A stretch of DNA of 64,000 nt from Serratia sp. PL17 (GTDB lineage: Bacteria > Pseudomonadota > Gammaproteobacteria > Enterobacterales > Enterobacteriaceae): assembly GCF_017832355.1 (NCBI RefSeq), contig NZ_JAFIBY010000004.1, positions 124,001 through 188,000 of the forward strand, in the 5' to 3' direction. This document shows, one piece after another, positions 11,540 to 19,393 of this stretch (positions within the stretch are counted from its first letter, which is position 1; every line of letters begins with the position of its first letter). A model generated the notes under the pieces. The model had not been told where the DNA came from. It was given only the letters and a program-made list of their open reading frames with translations, and did no database searches. A program made the translations under genes and the position numbers.

Positions 11540-12631
11540 ATGCGTAAGGAATGGCTTTGGGTCGGCGTAGTCGCGGTGTTACTTTCCGCCTGTACCGCCC
11601 CGACCTCGGAACAGCAAGCACCGCCGCAGCAGCCGTATAACGGGCCGGTGGTGGAAATCGGTGGCGTTGAGCCTCAATATGAACCCTATAACCCTAATAA
11701 CTTGCAGGATTATAAGGTTAATGGCGACACTTACCGCATTGTGAAAGATCCGCAGAACTTCTCGCAAACCGGTCTGGCGAGCTCCTATGGCGAAGAAGCC
11801 CGAGGCAACACCACGGCGCTGGGTGAACAGTTCGATCCTAACGGCCTGACCGCCGCACACCCGACGCTGCCGATCCCAAGCTACGTACGCGTGACCAACC
11901 TGGCCAATGGCCGCCAACTGGTGGTTCGGGTTAACGATCGCGGCCCTTACACCAAAGGTCGCATTATCGATCTGTCGAGAGCCGTGGCCGATCGCCTGAA
12001 CCTGTCCAACAACACCAAGGTCAAGGTTGATTTCATCAATGTTGCACCGGACGGCACCCTGAGCGGTCCTGGCACCATCGGTACTACCGTCGCCAAACAA
12101 AGCTACGCCCTGCCTTCACGCCCGGATCTTGGTTCCAGCAGCATGGGCACCCCGGTACAGCAGGACGTTCCTGTCGCGAGCGGCGCAGCAGTTCGCCCCA
12201 TTGACAACAGCAGCCTGAATAACGGCGATGACGCCCCAGCAGCGGCCACCAGCAACAGCGGCCGCAGCGGTTTCCTCGGTGCGCCGAGTGCCGTACCGGC
12301 TGGCGTGTTGGAAGGTTCAGAGCCTGAACCTGCAGTCAGCGCTGCCGCCATTGCTGCCCCTGTAGCTGCCACTGCAGCCGTTGGTGCAGGCAGCATGGCT
12401 TCTGGCGGGAGCTATGTCGTCCAGGTTGGTGCACTGAGCAGTGCCGAACGTGCGCAGACCTGGCAACAAAGCCTGAGCCAAAAGTTTGGCGTGCCCGGTA
12501 AAGTGGCTGCCAGCGGCAACGTTTATCGCGTACAGTTAGGCCCGTTCAGCAGCCGTCAACAAGCGACTCAGCTGCAGCAGCGCCTCGCTAGCGAAGCGCA
12601 GCAACAATCTTTTGTCACTGCTGCACCTTAA
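11540..12631 (+). CDS. rlpA: Septal ring lytic transglycosylase-like lipoprotein RlpA
   Basis: Outer-membrane lipoprotein acting on denuded glycans at the septum. The lipobox is LLSAC with Cys18. A double-psi beta-barrel domain follows (roughly residues 75-165) with TGLASSYGEEARGNTT, RVTNLANGR and VRVNDRGPY, carrying the catalytic-type Asp. A long Ala/Pro/Ser-rich linker leads to a C-terminal SPOR domain (about 290-363, YVVQVGALSS and YRVQLGPFSS) that binds denuded septal peptidoglycan. 363 residues. Last gene of the mrd operon. Confidence 0.95.
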   Translation: MRKEWLWVGVVAVLLSACTAPTSEQQAPPQQPYNGPVVEIGGVEPQYEPYNPNNLQDYKVNGDTYRIVKDPQNFSQTGLASSYGEEARGNTTALGEQFDPNGLTAAHPTLPIPSYVRVTNLANGRQLVVRVNDRGPYTKGRIIDLSRAVADRLNLSNNTKVKVDFINVAPDGTLSGPGTIGTTVAKQSYALPSRPDLGSSSMGTPVQQDVPVASGAAVRPIDNSSLNNGDDAPAAATSNSGRSGFLGAPSAVPAGVLEGSEPEPAVSAAAIAAPVAATAAVGAGSMASGGSYVVQVGALSSAERAQTWQQSLSQKFGVPGKVAASGNVYRVQLGPFSSRQQATQLQQRLASEAQQQSFVTAAP

Positions 12632-12669
12632 ACAGAGCTCCGGCAGATATCGCGACTGATACTCCTTCC

Positions 12670-12698
12670 TTTAGCTGAAACATTTTCTTTCAGCTAAA
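12670..12698. other. Perfect 11-bp dyad between rlpA and dacA
   Basis: TTTAGCTGAAA, 7-base loop, TTTCAGCTAAA. It has no T tract, so it is not a classical terminator; it could stabilise the rlpA 3' end. A -10-like TATAGT at 12756-12761 follows and may start dacA transcription. Confidence 0.4.
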
Positions 12699-12807
12699 GC
12701 CAGTAAAGCGCGATGAGTCAGAGGATTGGCTAATGCCTGCCGGGATCTCATCTGTTATAGTGTGGCTCGTTTTTAACTTTACCCTCATGGATGTTGTAGT
12801 CTCGATC

Positions 12808-14019
12808 ATGAAACAAGTAACTTCTTTCCGCTTAATCAAGAGCATAGCGCTCGGCACCGTTATCGCGATGAGTGCAACTACTGTTGCGCATGCCGATGAC
12901 GTTAATATCAAGACCATGATCCCAGGGGTACCGCAGATCGACGCGGAAGCCTACGTCCTGATTGATTACAACTCCGGTAAAGTTTTGGCCGAAATGAATG
13001 CCGATGCGCGCCGCGACCCAGCCAGCCTGACCAAAATGATGACCAGCTACGTCATCGGCCAGGCACTGAAAGCAGGTAAAATCGGCCAGGAAGACCTGGT
13101 TACCGTCGGACAAGATGCCTGGGCAACCGGCAACCCGGTATTCAAAGGCTCTTCGCTGATGTTCCTGAAGCCAGGCGATCGCGTACCTGTTTCCAAGCTG
13201 ACCCGCGGCATTAACCTGCAGTCCGGCAACGATGCCTGTGTGGCCATGGCCGACTACGTGGCAGGCAGCCAGGACGCGTTTGTTAATCTGATGAATACTT
13301 ACGTCAGCAAGCTGGGCCTGCAGAACACCCACTTCCAAACCGTACACGGCTTGGATGCACAGGGTCAGTACAGTTCAGCACGCGATATGGCGTTGATCGG
13401 CCAGGCGCTGATCCGCGACGTACCAGATGAATACGCGATTTATAAAGAAAAAGAGTTCACCTTCAACAATATCCGCCAGATGAACCGTAACGGTTTGTTG
13501 TGGGACACCAGCCTGAACGTGGACGGCATCAAAACCGGCCATACCGATGCAGCAGGTTATAACCTGGTTGCCTCTGCAACAGAAGGCCAGATGCGCCTGA
13601 TCTCTGCGGTGCTGGGTGGTCGTACTTATAAAGGCCGTGAAACCGAAAGCAAAAAACTGCTGACGTGGGGCTTCCGCTTCTTCGAAACCGTTGCGCCACT
13701 GAAAGTGGGCAAAGAGTTTGCCTCTGAACCAGTGTGGTTCGGCGATACAGACCGTGTTGAATTGGGCGTAGACAAAGACGTCTATCTGACCATTCCACGC
13801 GGCCGCATGAAAGACCTCAAAGCCAGCTACGTGTTGAACACACCAGAAATTCATGCCCCTCTGGCTAAAAACCAGGTTGTCGGCAGCATCAACTTCCAGC
13901 TCGATGGCAAAACCATCGATCAGCGCCCACTGGTGGTGATGAACGAAGTGAAAGAAGGTGGTTTCTTCAGCCGTATCGTGGATTACATCAAACTGATGTT
14001 CCACCACTGGTTCGGTTAA
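12808..14019 (+). CDS. dacA: D-alanyl-D-alanine carboxypeptidase PBP5
   Basis: Trims the terminal D-Ala from peptidoglycan stem peptides in the periplasm and controls cross-link level and cell shape. 403 residues as in E. coli. The signal peptide is cleaved after VAHA. Active-site motifs: SLTK (Ser73, Lys76), SGN (Ser139) and KTG (Lys242). The C-terminal beta domain ends in an amphipathic membrane anchor, [17 protein letters not shown]. The ATG at 12808 is preferred over one 25 codons upstream because it gives a normal signal peptide. Monocistronic, with a terminator at 14063. Confidence 0.97.
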   Translation: MKQVTSFRLIKSIALGTVIAMSATTVAHADDVNIKTMIPGVPQIDAEAYVLIDYNSGKVLAEMNADARRDPASLTKMMTSYVIGQALKAGKIGQEDLVTVGQDAWATGNPVFKGSSLMFLKPGDRVPVSKLTRGINLQSGNDACVAMADYVAGSQDAFVNLMNTYVSKLGLQNTHFQTVHGLDAQGQYSSARDMALIGQALIRDVPDEYAIYKEKEFTFNNIRQMNRNGLLWDTSLNVDGIKTGHTDAAGYNLVASATEGQMRLISAVLGGRTYKGRETESKKLLTWGFRFFETVAPLKVGKEFASEPVWFGDTDRVELGVDKDVYLTIPRGRMKDLKASYVLNTPEIHAPLAKNQVVGSINFQLDGKTIDQRPLVVMNEVKEGGFFSRIVDYIKLMFHHWFG

Positions 14020-14062
14020 CAGTTGAAACGGGCGAAATCGCCCCCATATACTGATTAACTTT

Positions 14063-14084
14063 AACTCCCGCTCCGGCGGGAGTT
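14063..14084 (+). terminator. Terminator after dacA
   Basis: AACTCCCG, 6-base loop, CGGGAGTT, followed by an A/T-rich run. It lies 44 bases after the dacA stop. Confidence 0.65.
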
Positions 14085-14103
14085 ATAATTTATAGATTAG
14101 CGA

Positions 14104-14225
14104 TACCCTAAATAATTGGAGTTGCGTCGAGGCGGCAACCGTATGAATCCCGATGAACTTACTCAAGTAAGTGATTCGGCTAAGTAAGGGCAGCCAACAA
14201 AGGGGCAGTTTCAAGTATGACGGGA
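14104..14225. repeat. Intergenic repeat copy 2
   Basis: It opens TACCCTAAATAATTGGAGTT and closes with TTTCAAGTATGACGGG. The interior has TAAGTGAT and GCAGCCAACAA. Its first 22 bases agree with the copy at 45424 apart from small changes, and with the reverse complement of the right end of the copy at 53900. It lies between dacA and ybeD. Confidence 0.8.
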
Positions 14226-14255
14226 CTATATTGATAGCCGCACTCTGGAGCGCAC

Positions 14256-14519
14256 ATGAAAACTAAACTGAACGAACTGCTCGAATTCCCTTGCTCATTT
14301 ACCTACAAAGTAATGGGCTTGGCACAACCCGAGCTGGTAGACCAGGTGGTTGAAGTGGTGCAGCGCCATGCTCCTGGGGACTATAACCCACAGGTTAAAC
14401 CGAGCAGCAAAGGCAATTACCACTCCGTTTCCATCACCATTAACGCGACTCATATAGACCAGGTAGAAACCTTATATGATGAGCTGGGCAACCTTGAAAT
14501 TGTCCGCATGGTGCTGTAA
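14256..14519 (+). CDS. ybeD: UPF0250 protein YbeD
   Basis: 87-residue cytosolic protein with an ACT-like ferredoxin fold in its E. coli orthologue. It begins [21 protein letters not shown] and ends [15 protein letters not shown], both characteristic. It is conserved next to lipB in enterobacteria, so a link to lipoate metabolism is often proposed, but the molecular function is unknown. GGAGCG precedes the start. Confidence 0.94.
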   Translation: MKTKLNELLEFPCSFTYKVMGLAQPELVDQVVEVVQRHAPGDYNPQVKPSSKGNYHSVSITINATHIDQVETLYDELGNLEIVRMVL

Positions 14520-14545
14520 TTCCAGCACAAAAACCTGCTTTTCAG

Positions 14546-14577
14546 CCCGGGCCAGAGCATTCTCTGCCCGGGTTGCG
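14546..14577 (+). terminator. Terminator after ybeD
   Basis: CCCGGGC-CAGAG pairs with CTCTG-CCCGGG around a short loop; the T-rich stretch begins about 8 bases beyond. It may only attenuate transcription into lipB. Confidence 0.5.
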
Positions 14578-14653
14578 CATTTTTGGTCAGCGAAATGCTG
14601 GTCGCGGGCCAGAGCGCCCGGTATAATGGCATTACCACTTCTGTAACCTGGCG

Positions 14654-15322
14654 ATGACTCTTTTGCAACCAGACAAGATCATTTTGCGTCAGCTGGGGTT
14701 GCAGCCCTACGAGCCTGTATCCCAAGCCATGCACAACTTCACCGATCGCCGAATCGAGACCACGCCAGATGAGCTGTGGCTGGTTCAGCATCAGCCGGTG
14801 TTTACCCAAGGCCAAGCCGGTAAAGCCGAGCATCTGTTAATGCCGGGTGACATTCCGGTGATTCAGAGCGATCGCGGCGGCCAGGTGACCTATCACGGCC
14901 CGGGGCAGCAGGTGATGTATGTGATGGTTGATCTGAAACGCAACAAGGTTGGCGTTCGGCAGCTGGTCACGGCTATTGAAGATACCGTTATTAATACCCT
15001 TGCCCATTTCAACATCGCGTCACGCGCCCGTCCGGATGCGCCCGGTGTTTACGTGGGGGAGCAAAAAATTTGTTCGTTGGGTTTGAGGATCCGCAAAGGC
15101 AGTTCATTCCACGGCTTAGCCCTGAATGTCGCCATGGATCTTACCCCCTTCCAGCGTATTAACCCTTGTGGTTACGCCGGCATGCAGATGACACAGGTCA
15201 GCGCGGTTGTGCCTGGCGTTGGTATTGAAGACGTACACCCAGTCCTGGTACAGGAATTTGTTCATTTACTCGGCTACCCGAAGGTCGAGCTTCGTAACTG
15301 GAACCTGCACGATTATGAGTAA
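14654..15322 (+). CDS. lipB: Octanoyl-ACP:protein N-octanoyltransferase
   Basis: Moves octanoate from acyl carrier protein to lipoyl domains of 2-oxoacid dehydrogenases and GcvH. 222 residues. Family motifs are [11 protein letters not shown], the Lys-bearing [12 protein letters not shown], and the catalytic Cys in INPCGYAGM. It starts at ATG 14654 and its stop overlaps lipA by 8 bases. E. coli places a LysR gene (ybeF) between lipB and lipA. Here they are directly coupled, so substrate is made and sulfurated from one transcript. Confidence 0.96.
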   Translation: MTLLQPDKIILRQLGLQPYEPVSQAMHNFTDRRIETTPDELWLVQHQPVFTQGQAGKAEHLLMPGDIPVIQSDRGGQVTYHGPGQQVMYVMVDLKRNKVGVRQLVTAIEDTVINTLAHFNIASRARPDAPGVYVGEQKICSLGLRIRKGSSFHGLALNVAMDLTPFQRINPCGYAGMQMTQVSAVVPGVGIEDVHPVLVQEFVHLLGYPKVELRNWNLHDYE

Positions 15323-16280
15323 ACCAATTCAGATGGAACGCGGCGTCAAATACCGCGATGCAGACAAAATGGCGTTGATCCCGATTAAAACGGTGGTCAC
15401 CGAACGGCAGGAGCTGTTGCGTAAACCCGAGTGGATGAAAATCAAACTCCCTGCCGACTCTACCCGCATTCAAGGCATTAAAGCCGCAATGCGTAAAAAC
15501 GGTCTGCATTCGGTGTGCGAAGAAGCTTCTTGCCCGAACCTGTCTGAGTGCTTCAACCACGGTACGGCCACCTTTATGATCCTGGGCGCTATCTGTACCC
15601 GCCGCTGCCCATTCTGTGACGTGGCACACGGCCGCCCTGTTGCCCCGGATGTTAACGAGCCGGAGAAACTGGCTCAGACCATCGCCGATATGGGCCTGCG
15701 TTATGTGGTCATTACCTCGGTTGACCGCGACGATTTACGCGACGGCGGTGCTCAGCACTTTGCCGATTGTATCGCTGCCATCCGCGCCAAGAACCCGACC
15801 ATCAAGATTGAAACCCTGGTACCGGACTTCCGTGGCCGTATGGATCGCGCACTGGAAATCCTGACCGAAACGCCACCAGACGTGTTCAACCACAACCTGG
15901 AAAACGTACCGCGCGTCTATCGTCAGGTTCGTCCGGGCGCTAACTACGAGTGGTCACTGAAGCTGCTGGAACGCTTTAAAGAAGCACATCCTCACATCCC
16001 AACCAAATCAGGCCTGATGGTCGGTCTGGGTGAAACCAATGCGGAAATCGTTGAAGTGATGCGCGATCTGCGTCGCCATGGTGTGACCATGCTGACTCTG
16101 GGCCAGTATCTGCAGCCAAGCCGTCATCACCTGCCAGTACAGCGTTACGTCAGCCCGGCAGAGTTCGACGAAATGAAAGAAGAAGCGATGGCGATGGGCT
16201 TCACCCATGCCGCATGCGGTCCGTTTGTTCGTTCATCCTACCATGCCGATTTGCAGGCAAAAGGGATGGAAGTGAAGTAA
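15315..16280 (+). CDS. lipA: Lipoyl synthase
   Basis: Radical-SAM enzyme inserting two sulfurs into octanoylated lipoyl domains. 321 residues, the same as E. coli. The auxiliary 4Fe-4S cluster that donates sulfur is bound by [12 protein letters not shown], the radical-SAM cluster by CTRRCPFC, and the conserved C-terminal RSSY holds the serine ligand. Start ATG 15315 ([15 protein letters not shown]) overlaps lipB, implying coupled translation. Confidence 0.98.
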   Translation: MSKPIQMERGVKYRDADKMALIPIKTVVTERQELLRKPEWMKIKLPADSTRIQGIKAAMRKNGLHSVCEEASCPNLSECFNHGTATFMILGAICTRRCPFCDVAHGRPVAPDVNEPEKLAQTIADMGLRYVVITSVDRDDLRDGGAQHFADCIAAIRAKNPTIKIETLVPDFRGRMDRALEILTETPPDVFNHNLENVPRVYRQVRPGANYEWSLKLLERFKEAHPHIPTKSGLMVGLGETNAEIVEVMRDLRRHGVTMLTLGQYLQPSRHHLPVQRYVSPAEFDEMKEEAMAMGFTHAACGPFVRSSYHADLQAKGMEVK

Positions 16281-16321
16281 TCGCAGCAATGAATTGTTAC
16301 GTTTCTCATCACGGAAACGCC

Positions 16322-16354
16322 AAAAAACGGATGTCCTTGCGGCATCCGTTTTTT
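16322..16354. terminator. Bidirectional terminator between lipA and tatE
   Basis: AAAAAACGGATG, loop TCCTTGCGG, CATCCGTTTTTT. The A run on one side and T run on the other serve both convergent genes. Confidence 0.85.
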
Positions 16355-16375
16355 ATTGCCCAACCAAAAGCGTCA

Positions 16376-16585
16376 TTACTGGTCTTTCTTTTCCACGCTC
16401 TGCGGGTTGGACTGGCTTTCAGCGGTGTTCGCTGCTGGCGGTGTCGTATCATCACCGACCGCCTTTTTAAAGCCTTTCAGCGCAGCGCCTAAATCTGCGC
16501 CCAAAGAACGCAGCTTGCTGGTACCGAACAGCAAGATGATCAACACCGCAATCACCAGAAGTTTGGTAATACTGAGACCTTCCAT
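16376..16585 (-). CDS. tatE: Sec-independent protein translocase subunit TatE
   Basis: TatA-family component of the twin-arginine pathway that exports folded proteins. One N-terminal membrane helix ([13 protein letters not shown]), the hinge [12 protein letters not shown] and an amphipathic helix [10 protein letters not shown], then a short charged tail. 69 residues from the ATG at 16585 (MEGLSITK), which has AAGGTGAG just upstream. An ATG six codons earlier (16603) lacks a good ribosome site. It is convergent with lipA, as in E. coli. Confidence 0.93.
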   Translation of the reverse strand: MEGLSITKLLVIAVLIILLFGTSKLRSLGADLGAALKGFKKAVGDDTTPPAANTAESQSNPQSVEKKDQ

Positions 16586-16701
16586 ACTCACCTTCTTATT
16601 CATATAGCGCTGCGGACGCAGCGAAACAACAAAGCTTGCCTGATAATATTTACCTACTTTCCCTGAGCCAAAACAACATCAACATGTAACAGAGTGAGAT
16701 C

Positions 16702-16827
16702 TTGAGCCAAGATGCTATTTTAAATGCATTGAACATTAATCAGACTATTCTGAGTTTCTTAGCTGCATGCTACGCTGTCATTCTACTTACTGTGGAGTTG
16801 CCGGATGTACACGCCTTCAGTCATTGA
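16702..16827 (+). CDS. Possible 41-residue membrane peptide overlapping the diguanylate cyclase start
   Basis: Not recognised. From TTG 16702 the frame reads SQDAILNALNINQTILSFLA, then a hydrophobic stretch CYAVILLTV, then ELPDVHAFSH and stop. It looks like a short amphipathic helix leading into one membrane segment and overlaps the next gene by 23 bases. AGTGAG lies about 6 bases before the TTG. A chance frame is quite possible. Confidence 0.25.
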   Translation: MSQDAILNALNINQTILSFLAACYAVILLTVELPDVHAFSH

Positions 16828-17866
16828 TACCAGACGTTCCGGCCTCAGCTTCGCCAGACGCACCTATCTGCCTCGCATTGTCGGCCTTGGGGTCGGTTTT
16901 ATCTGTGTATTCTCGGTGCTTTATTCACAGCAGACGTCTCCTTGGATATGGGGCCTGCTGGTTCTCCACGGTTTTATCTGGCCACACCTTGCCTATCAAT
17001 GGGCACGTCGTTCCGCTATGCCTTTCAAGGCTGAGATCCGCAACCTGCTGATCGATTCATTTTTTGGTGGGCTGTGGGTGGCGATGATGGCATTCAATGC
17101 CTTACCGTCAGTCGTTATCCTGTCGATGATGGGCATGAACAACATTGCCTCCGCCGGAAAATCACTGTTCCTCAAAGGATTGGCCGTGCAAGTGTTCAGT
17201 GCCCTGGCGATCGGTGCCGTGCTGGGTTTTCCCTTTCAACCACAAAGCACAGCGCTGCAGATCTATCTGTGCCTGCCGATGATCTATCTCTACCCCACAC
17301 TCTTGGGGTTGGTGACGTACCGCACCGCCAAACGGCTGGCGGAGAAAAAACAGGAACTGCTGCGTATCAGCATGCGTGACGGCCTGACAGGGCTGTATAA
17401 CCGCCGTCATTGGGAACATTTGCTCCATCACCAATTTGACAGTTGCCGGCGCTATCAGCACAGCGCAACACTGATTTTGATGGATATCGATCGTTTCAAA
17501 ACCATCAACGACACCTTCGGGCATGCGCTGGGGGACGAGGCCCTGGCGGTGTTGGCCGAAGAGCTGTTAATTGGATTACGTGCAGTGGATATTGTTGGGC
17601 GCTACGGCGGGGATGAGTTTGGAGCCGTATTGCCAAACACCAGTGCTGAACAAGCCAGTATTGCGCTGGTACGCATTCAGGAGCGGCTGAACGACATTAT
17701 TTTCCGTGAGGCGCCACAGCTAAGATTGAATATCAGCGCCGGCATCGCCGATTATCACGGTGAAATGACCGGCTATCTGGACTGGTTAAAAGCTGCTGAC
17801 AACGCGTTGTATCGTGCGAAGAACAACGGCCGCAATCGTCTGGAACTCGCGGTGCCCAATCATTAA
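16805..17866 (+). CDS. Membrane diguanylate cyclase with MASE2-like sensor domain (AdrA/DgcC type)
   Basis: Makes cyclic-di-GMP from two GTP; such enzymes promote cellulose and biofilm formation. The N-terminal half (to about residue 180) is a hydrophobic MASE2-like domain beginning RRTYLPRIVGLGVG. The GGDEF domain follows, with DGLTGLYNRRHWE, DIDRFKTINDTFGH and the active-site GGDEF at residues 268-272. RAVD just before it is an intact RxxD inhibitory site, so product feedback is expected. 353 residues. TGGAG lies 8 bases before the ATG. The domain layout resembles E. coli DgcC; orthology is not certain. Confidence 0.9.
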   Translation: MYTPSVIDTRRSGLSFARRTYLPRIVGLGVGFICVFSVLYSQQTSPWIWGLLVLHGFIWPHLAYQWARRSAMPFKAEIRNLLIDSFFGGLWVAMMAFNALPSVVILSMMGMNNIASAGKSLFLKGLAVQVFSALAIGAVLGFPFQPQSTALQIYLCLPMIYLYPTLLGLVTYRTAKRLAEKKQELLRISMRDGLTGLYNRRHWEHLLHHQFDSCRRYQHSATLILMDIDRFKTINDTFGHALGDEALAVLAEELLIGLRAVDIVGRYGGDEFGAVLPNTSAEQASIALVRIQERLNDIIFREAPQLRLNISAGIADYHGEMTGYLDWLKAADNALYRAKNNGRNRLELAVPNH

Positions 17867-17972
17867 TACCAAGAGTGACAATTTCTGCTTTCCACGTCAC
17901 TTTTGATACTACAAAACCGTCGGCGCTGGGTGTAAGATCCCACCTGCGCGGCAAAAACAGCGGCGTCGAATC

Positions 17973-18046
17973 ACGGAGATGACATTCCTCCATAACCGCC
18001 TTCACAGGCTGATGATGTCTACGTAACCTCTCAGAGGGGTACGTAG
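17973..18046 (+). ncRNA. Fluoride riboswitch (crcB motif) with downstream hairpin
   Basis: GGAGATGACATTCCTCC, then ATAACCGCC, then GGCTGATGATGTCTACG match the crcB-motif aptamer, including the GATG, the AACCGCC block and the GGCTGATG...CTACG closure. Directly downstream CTACGTA (18019-18025) pairs with TACGTAG (18040-18046), and ACCTC with GAGGG inside. This hairpin shares CTACG with the aptamer, so forming one should disfavour the other. There is no T tract, so translational or RNA-stability control is more likely than termination. It precedes crcB, the fluoride exporter, by about 60 bases. Confidence 0.9.
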
Positions 18047-18104
18047 CATTGTGCCTGGACCTTTCTGAGTTTGACTTCCCATTTAATGAAAGGCAGTTTT
18101 GACC

Positions 18105-18488
18105 ATGTTGAGTTCTTTACTGGCAGTTTTTATTGGCGGCGGTGTGGGCAGCGTACTGCGCTGGGCCATCAGTATGAAGATGAACCCGCTGAATGCCCAT
18201 ATCCCCCTGGGTACTCTGGCGGTGAATTTGCTGGGGGGTTTTATCATCGGCGCCGCTATCGCCATTTTCTCTCGAATGACGCATCTGGATCCTACCTGGA
18301 AGCTGCTGATTACCACCGGTTTCTGCGGCGGTTTGACCACCTTCTCCACCTTTTCGCTGGAAGTGGTCTATTTGCTGCAAGATGGGCGTTTCGCCTGGGC
18401 TCTGGCCAATATGTTACTCAACCTGGCGGGCTCGCTGGCGATGACCCTGCTGGCGTTTATGCTGGTCATTTGGATTAATGGGCAATGA
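18105..18488 (+). CDS. crcB: Fluoride ion channel CrcB (Fluc)
   Basis: Dual-topology dimeric membrane channel that lets fluoride leave the cytoplasm. 127 residues, four hydrophobic segments. Family motifs are [10 protein letters not shown] near the N-terminus and the pore-lining [15 protein letters not shown]. The ATG at 18105 gives the same length as the E. coli protein; a TTG two codons upstream is less likely. The fluoride riboswitch in its leader confirms the assignment. Confidence 0.97.
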   Translation: MLSSLLAVFIGGGVGSVLRWAISMKMNPLNAHIPLGTLAVNLLGGFIIGAAIAIFSRMTHLDPTWKLLITTGFCGGLTTFSTFSLEVVYLLQDGRFAWALANMLLNLAGSLAMTLLAFMLVIWINGQ

Positions 18489-18502
18489 GCTAATTTCGTT
18501 GC

Positions 18503-18535
18503 CTTAATGTTTCCTTAATCTGCCCAGCCCATAAT
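18503..18535 (+). promoter_or_regulatory. Probable PmrA (BasR) box and promoter
   Basis: Two exact CTTAAT half-sites (18503-18508, 18514-18519) are separated by 5 bases, the layout of PmrA boxes. A -10-like CATAAT lies at 18530-18535, so the box covers the -35 region as at known PmrA-activated promoters. It reads toward the 31-codon gene at 18570. Match and spacing are seen; PmrA binding is inferred. Confidence 0.6.
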
Positions 18536-18562
18536 CTCATCCAGTATCCCCCACTGGATGAG
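18536..18562 (+). promoter_or_regulatory. Perfect 10-bp inverted repeat at the predicted transcript start
   Basis: CTCATCCAGT, 7-base loop, ACTGGATGAG. It begins right after the CATAAT -10, so it is either a 5'-end mRNA hairpin or an operator dyad, just ahead of the small gene at 18570. Confidence 0.5.
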
Positions 18563-18569
18563 AACTCAG

Positions 18570-18665
18570 ATGTTTAGTCTGCCAAGAACCGCCACTGAAG
18601 TTACCGCAACTCTGCTGTGCCTGCTGATTGTTGGCACCTTCATCAAGGTTTATCTGTTCGCCTGA
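18570..18665 (+). CDS. PmrR-like 31-residue inner-membrane peptide
   Basis: The frame MFSLPRTATEV-TATLLCLLIVG-TFIKVYLFA has a short polar head and one membrane segment. As I remember Salmonella/E. coli PmrR (a roughly 30-residue PmrA-activated peptide that inhibits the lipid A phosphotransferase LpxT), the two align without gaps around E(x)3T...L.V...F. Length, topology and a PmrA-like box in front agree with that role. The ribosome site is weak (GGA about 10 bases upstream). Homology is inferred from memory and not tested. If right, it tunes lipid A phosphate when PmrAB is active. Confidence 0.5.
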   Translation: MFSLPRTATEVTATLLCLLIVGTFIKVYLFA

Positions 18666-18791
18666 CGTTCAGCGCCCCGACACCGACCTTTACAGTTGTG
18701 ATATTGCCTATTGCCGTTGTTGCATTACAATTGAGAATGAACGTTCACACCCAGAAAGTGAAACGCATTTCTCTTGGCAAAGGATCGGGAC

Positions 18792-19388
18792 ATGATATCC
18801 ACCAGCGACAGCAGGCAGGCTAAAGTACAGGCTCGCCGCGACCAGATTGTCGACGCAGCAAAACTCTGTTTTCGCCAGCACGGTTTTCACGCCGCCAGCA
18901 TGGCGGAAATCGCACAAAACTCCCAACTGAGCGTCGGCCAGATCTATCGCTACTTCGACAACAAAGATGCGATCATCGAAGAGATCGTTAATCGTATCAT
19001 CACCAGTAAAATGCGGCGGCTCGAGGATCTCGGCGATCATATCAACCTGATCGCTGGCACTTTGGCAGCACGTACCCTGTTTCAACAACCCGGTGAAAGC
19101 GAAACCGACCACATGTTGATGTTGGAGGTTACTGCCGAGGCCACACGCAACCCGAGCGTGGCGAAAATGCTCAGCGATGCGGAAACACGGTTATTCCACC
19201 ATGTTTGCCAGAACCTACAGCGGATCTACCCGCACTTCAGCGAGCAGGAAATCGCCGCCAGGGTAGAGTTTATTGCCGTATTAAGCGAAGGTACCGGCTA
19301 TCGCATTCTTACCACCCAAAAAGCCGATATCAGCCTGCTCAGCGGCCTATACCAGCAAGCTATCTCTCACCTGTTCAGGAAACCATAA
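18792..19388 (+). CDS. TetR/AcrR-family repressor
   Basis: Ligand-responsive DNA-binding repressor. N-terminal helix-turn-helix: RDQIVDAAKLCFRQHGFHAASMAEIA, then LSVGQIYRYFDNKDAI, the recognition helix. The C-terminal half is an all-helical ligand domain. 198 residues from the ATG at 18792, with AAAGGA upstream; a TTG six codons earlier is possible. It ends 5 bases before a Bcr/CflA-type efflux gene on the same strand, so it probably controls that pump and itself. The ligand is unknown. Confidence 0.88.
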   Translation: MISTSDSRQAKVQARRDQIVDAAKLCFRQHGFHAASMAEIAQNSQLSVGQIYRYFDNKDAIIEEIVNRIITSKMRRLEDLGDHINLIAGTLAARTLFQQPGESETDHMLMLEVTAEATRNPSVAKMLSDAETRLFHHVCQNLQRIYPHFSEQEIAARVEFIAVLSEGTGYRILTTQKADISLLSGLYQQAISHLFRKP

Positions 19389-19393
19389 TCCTC

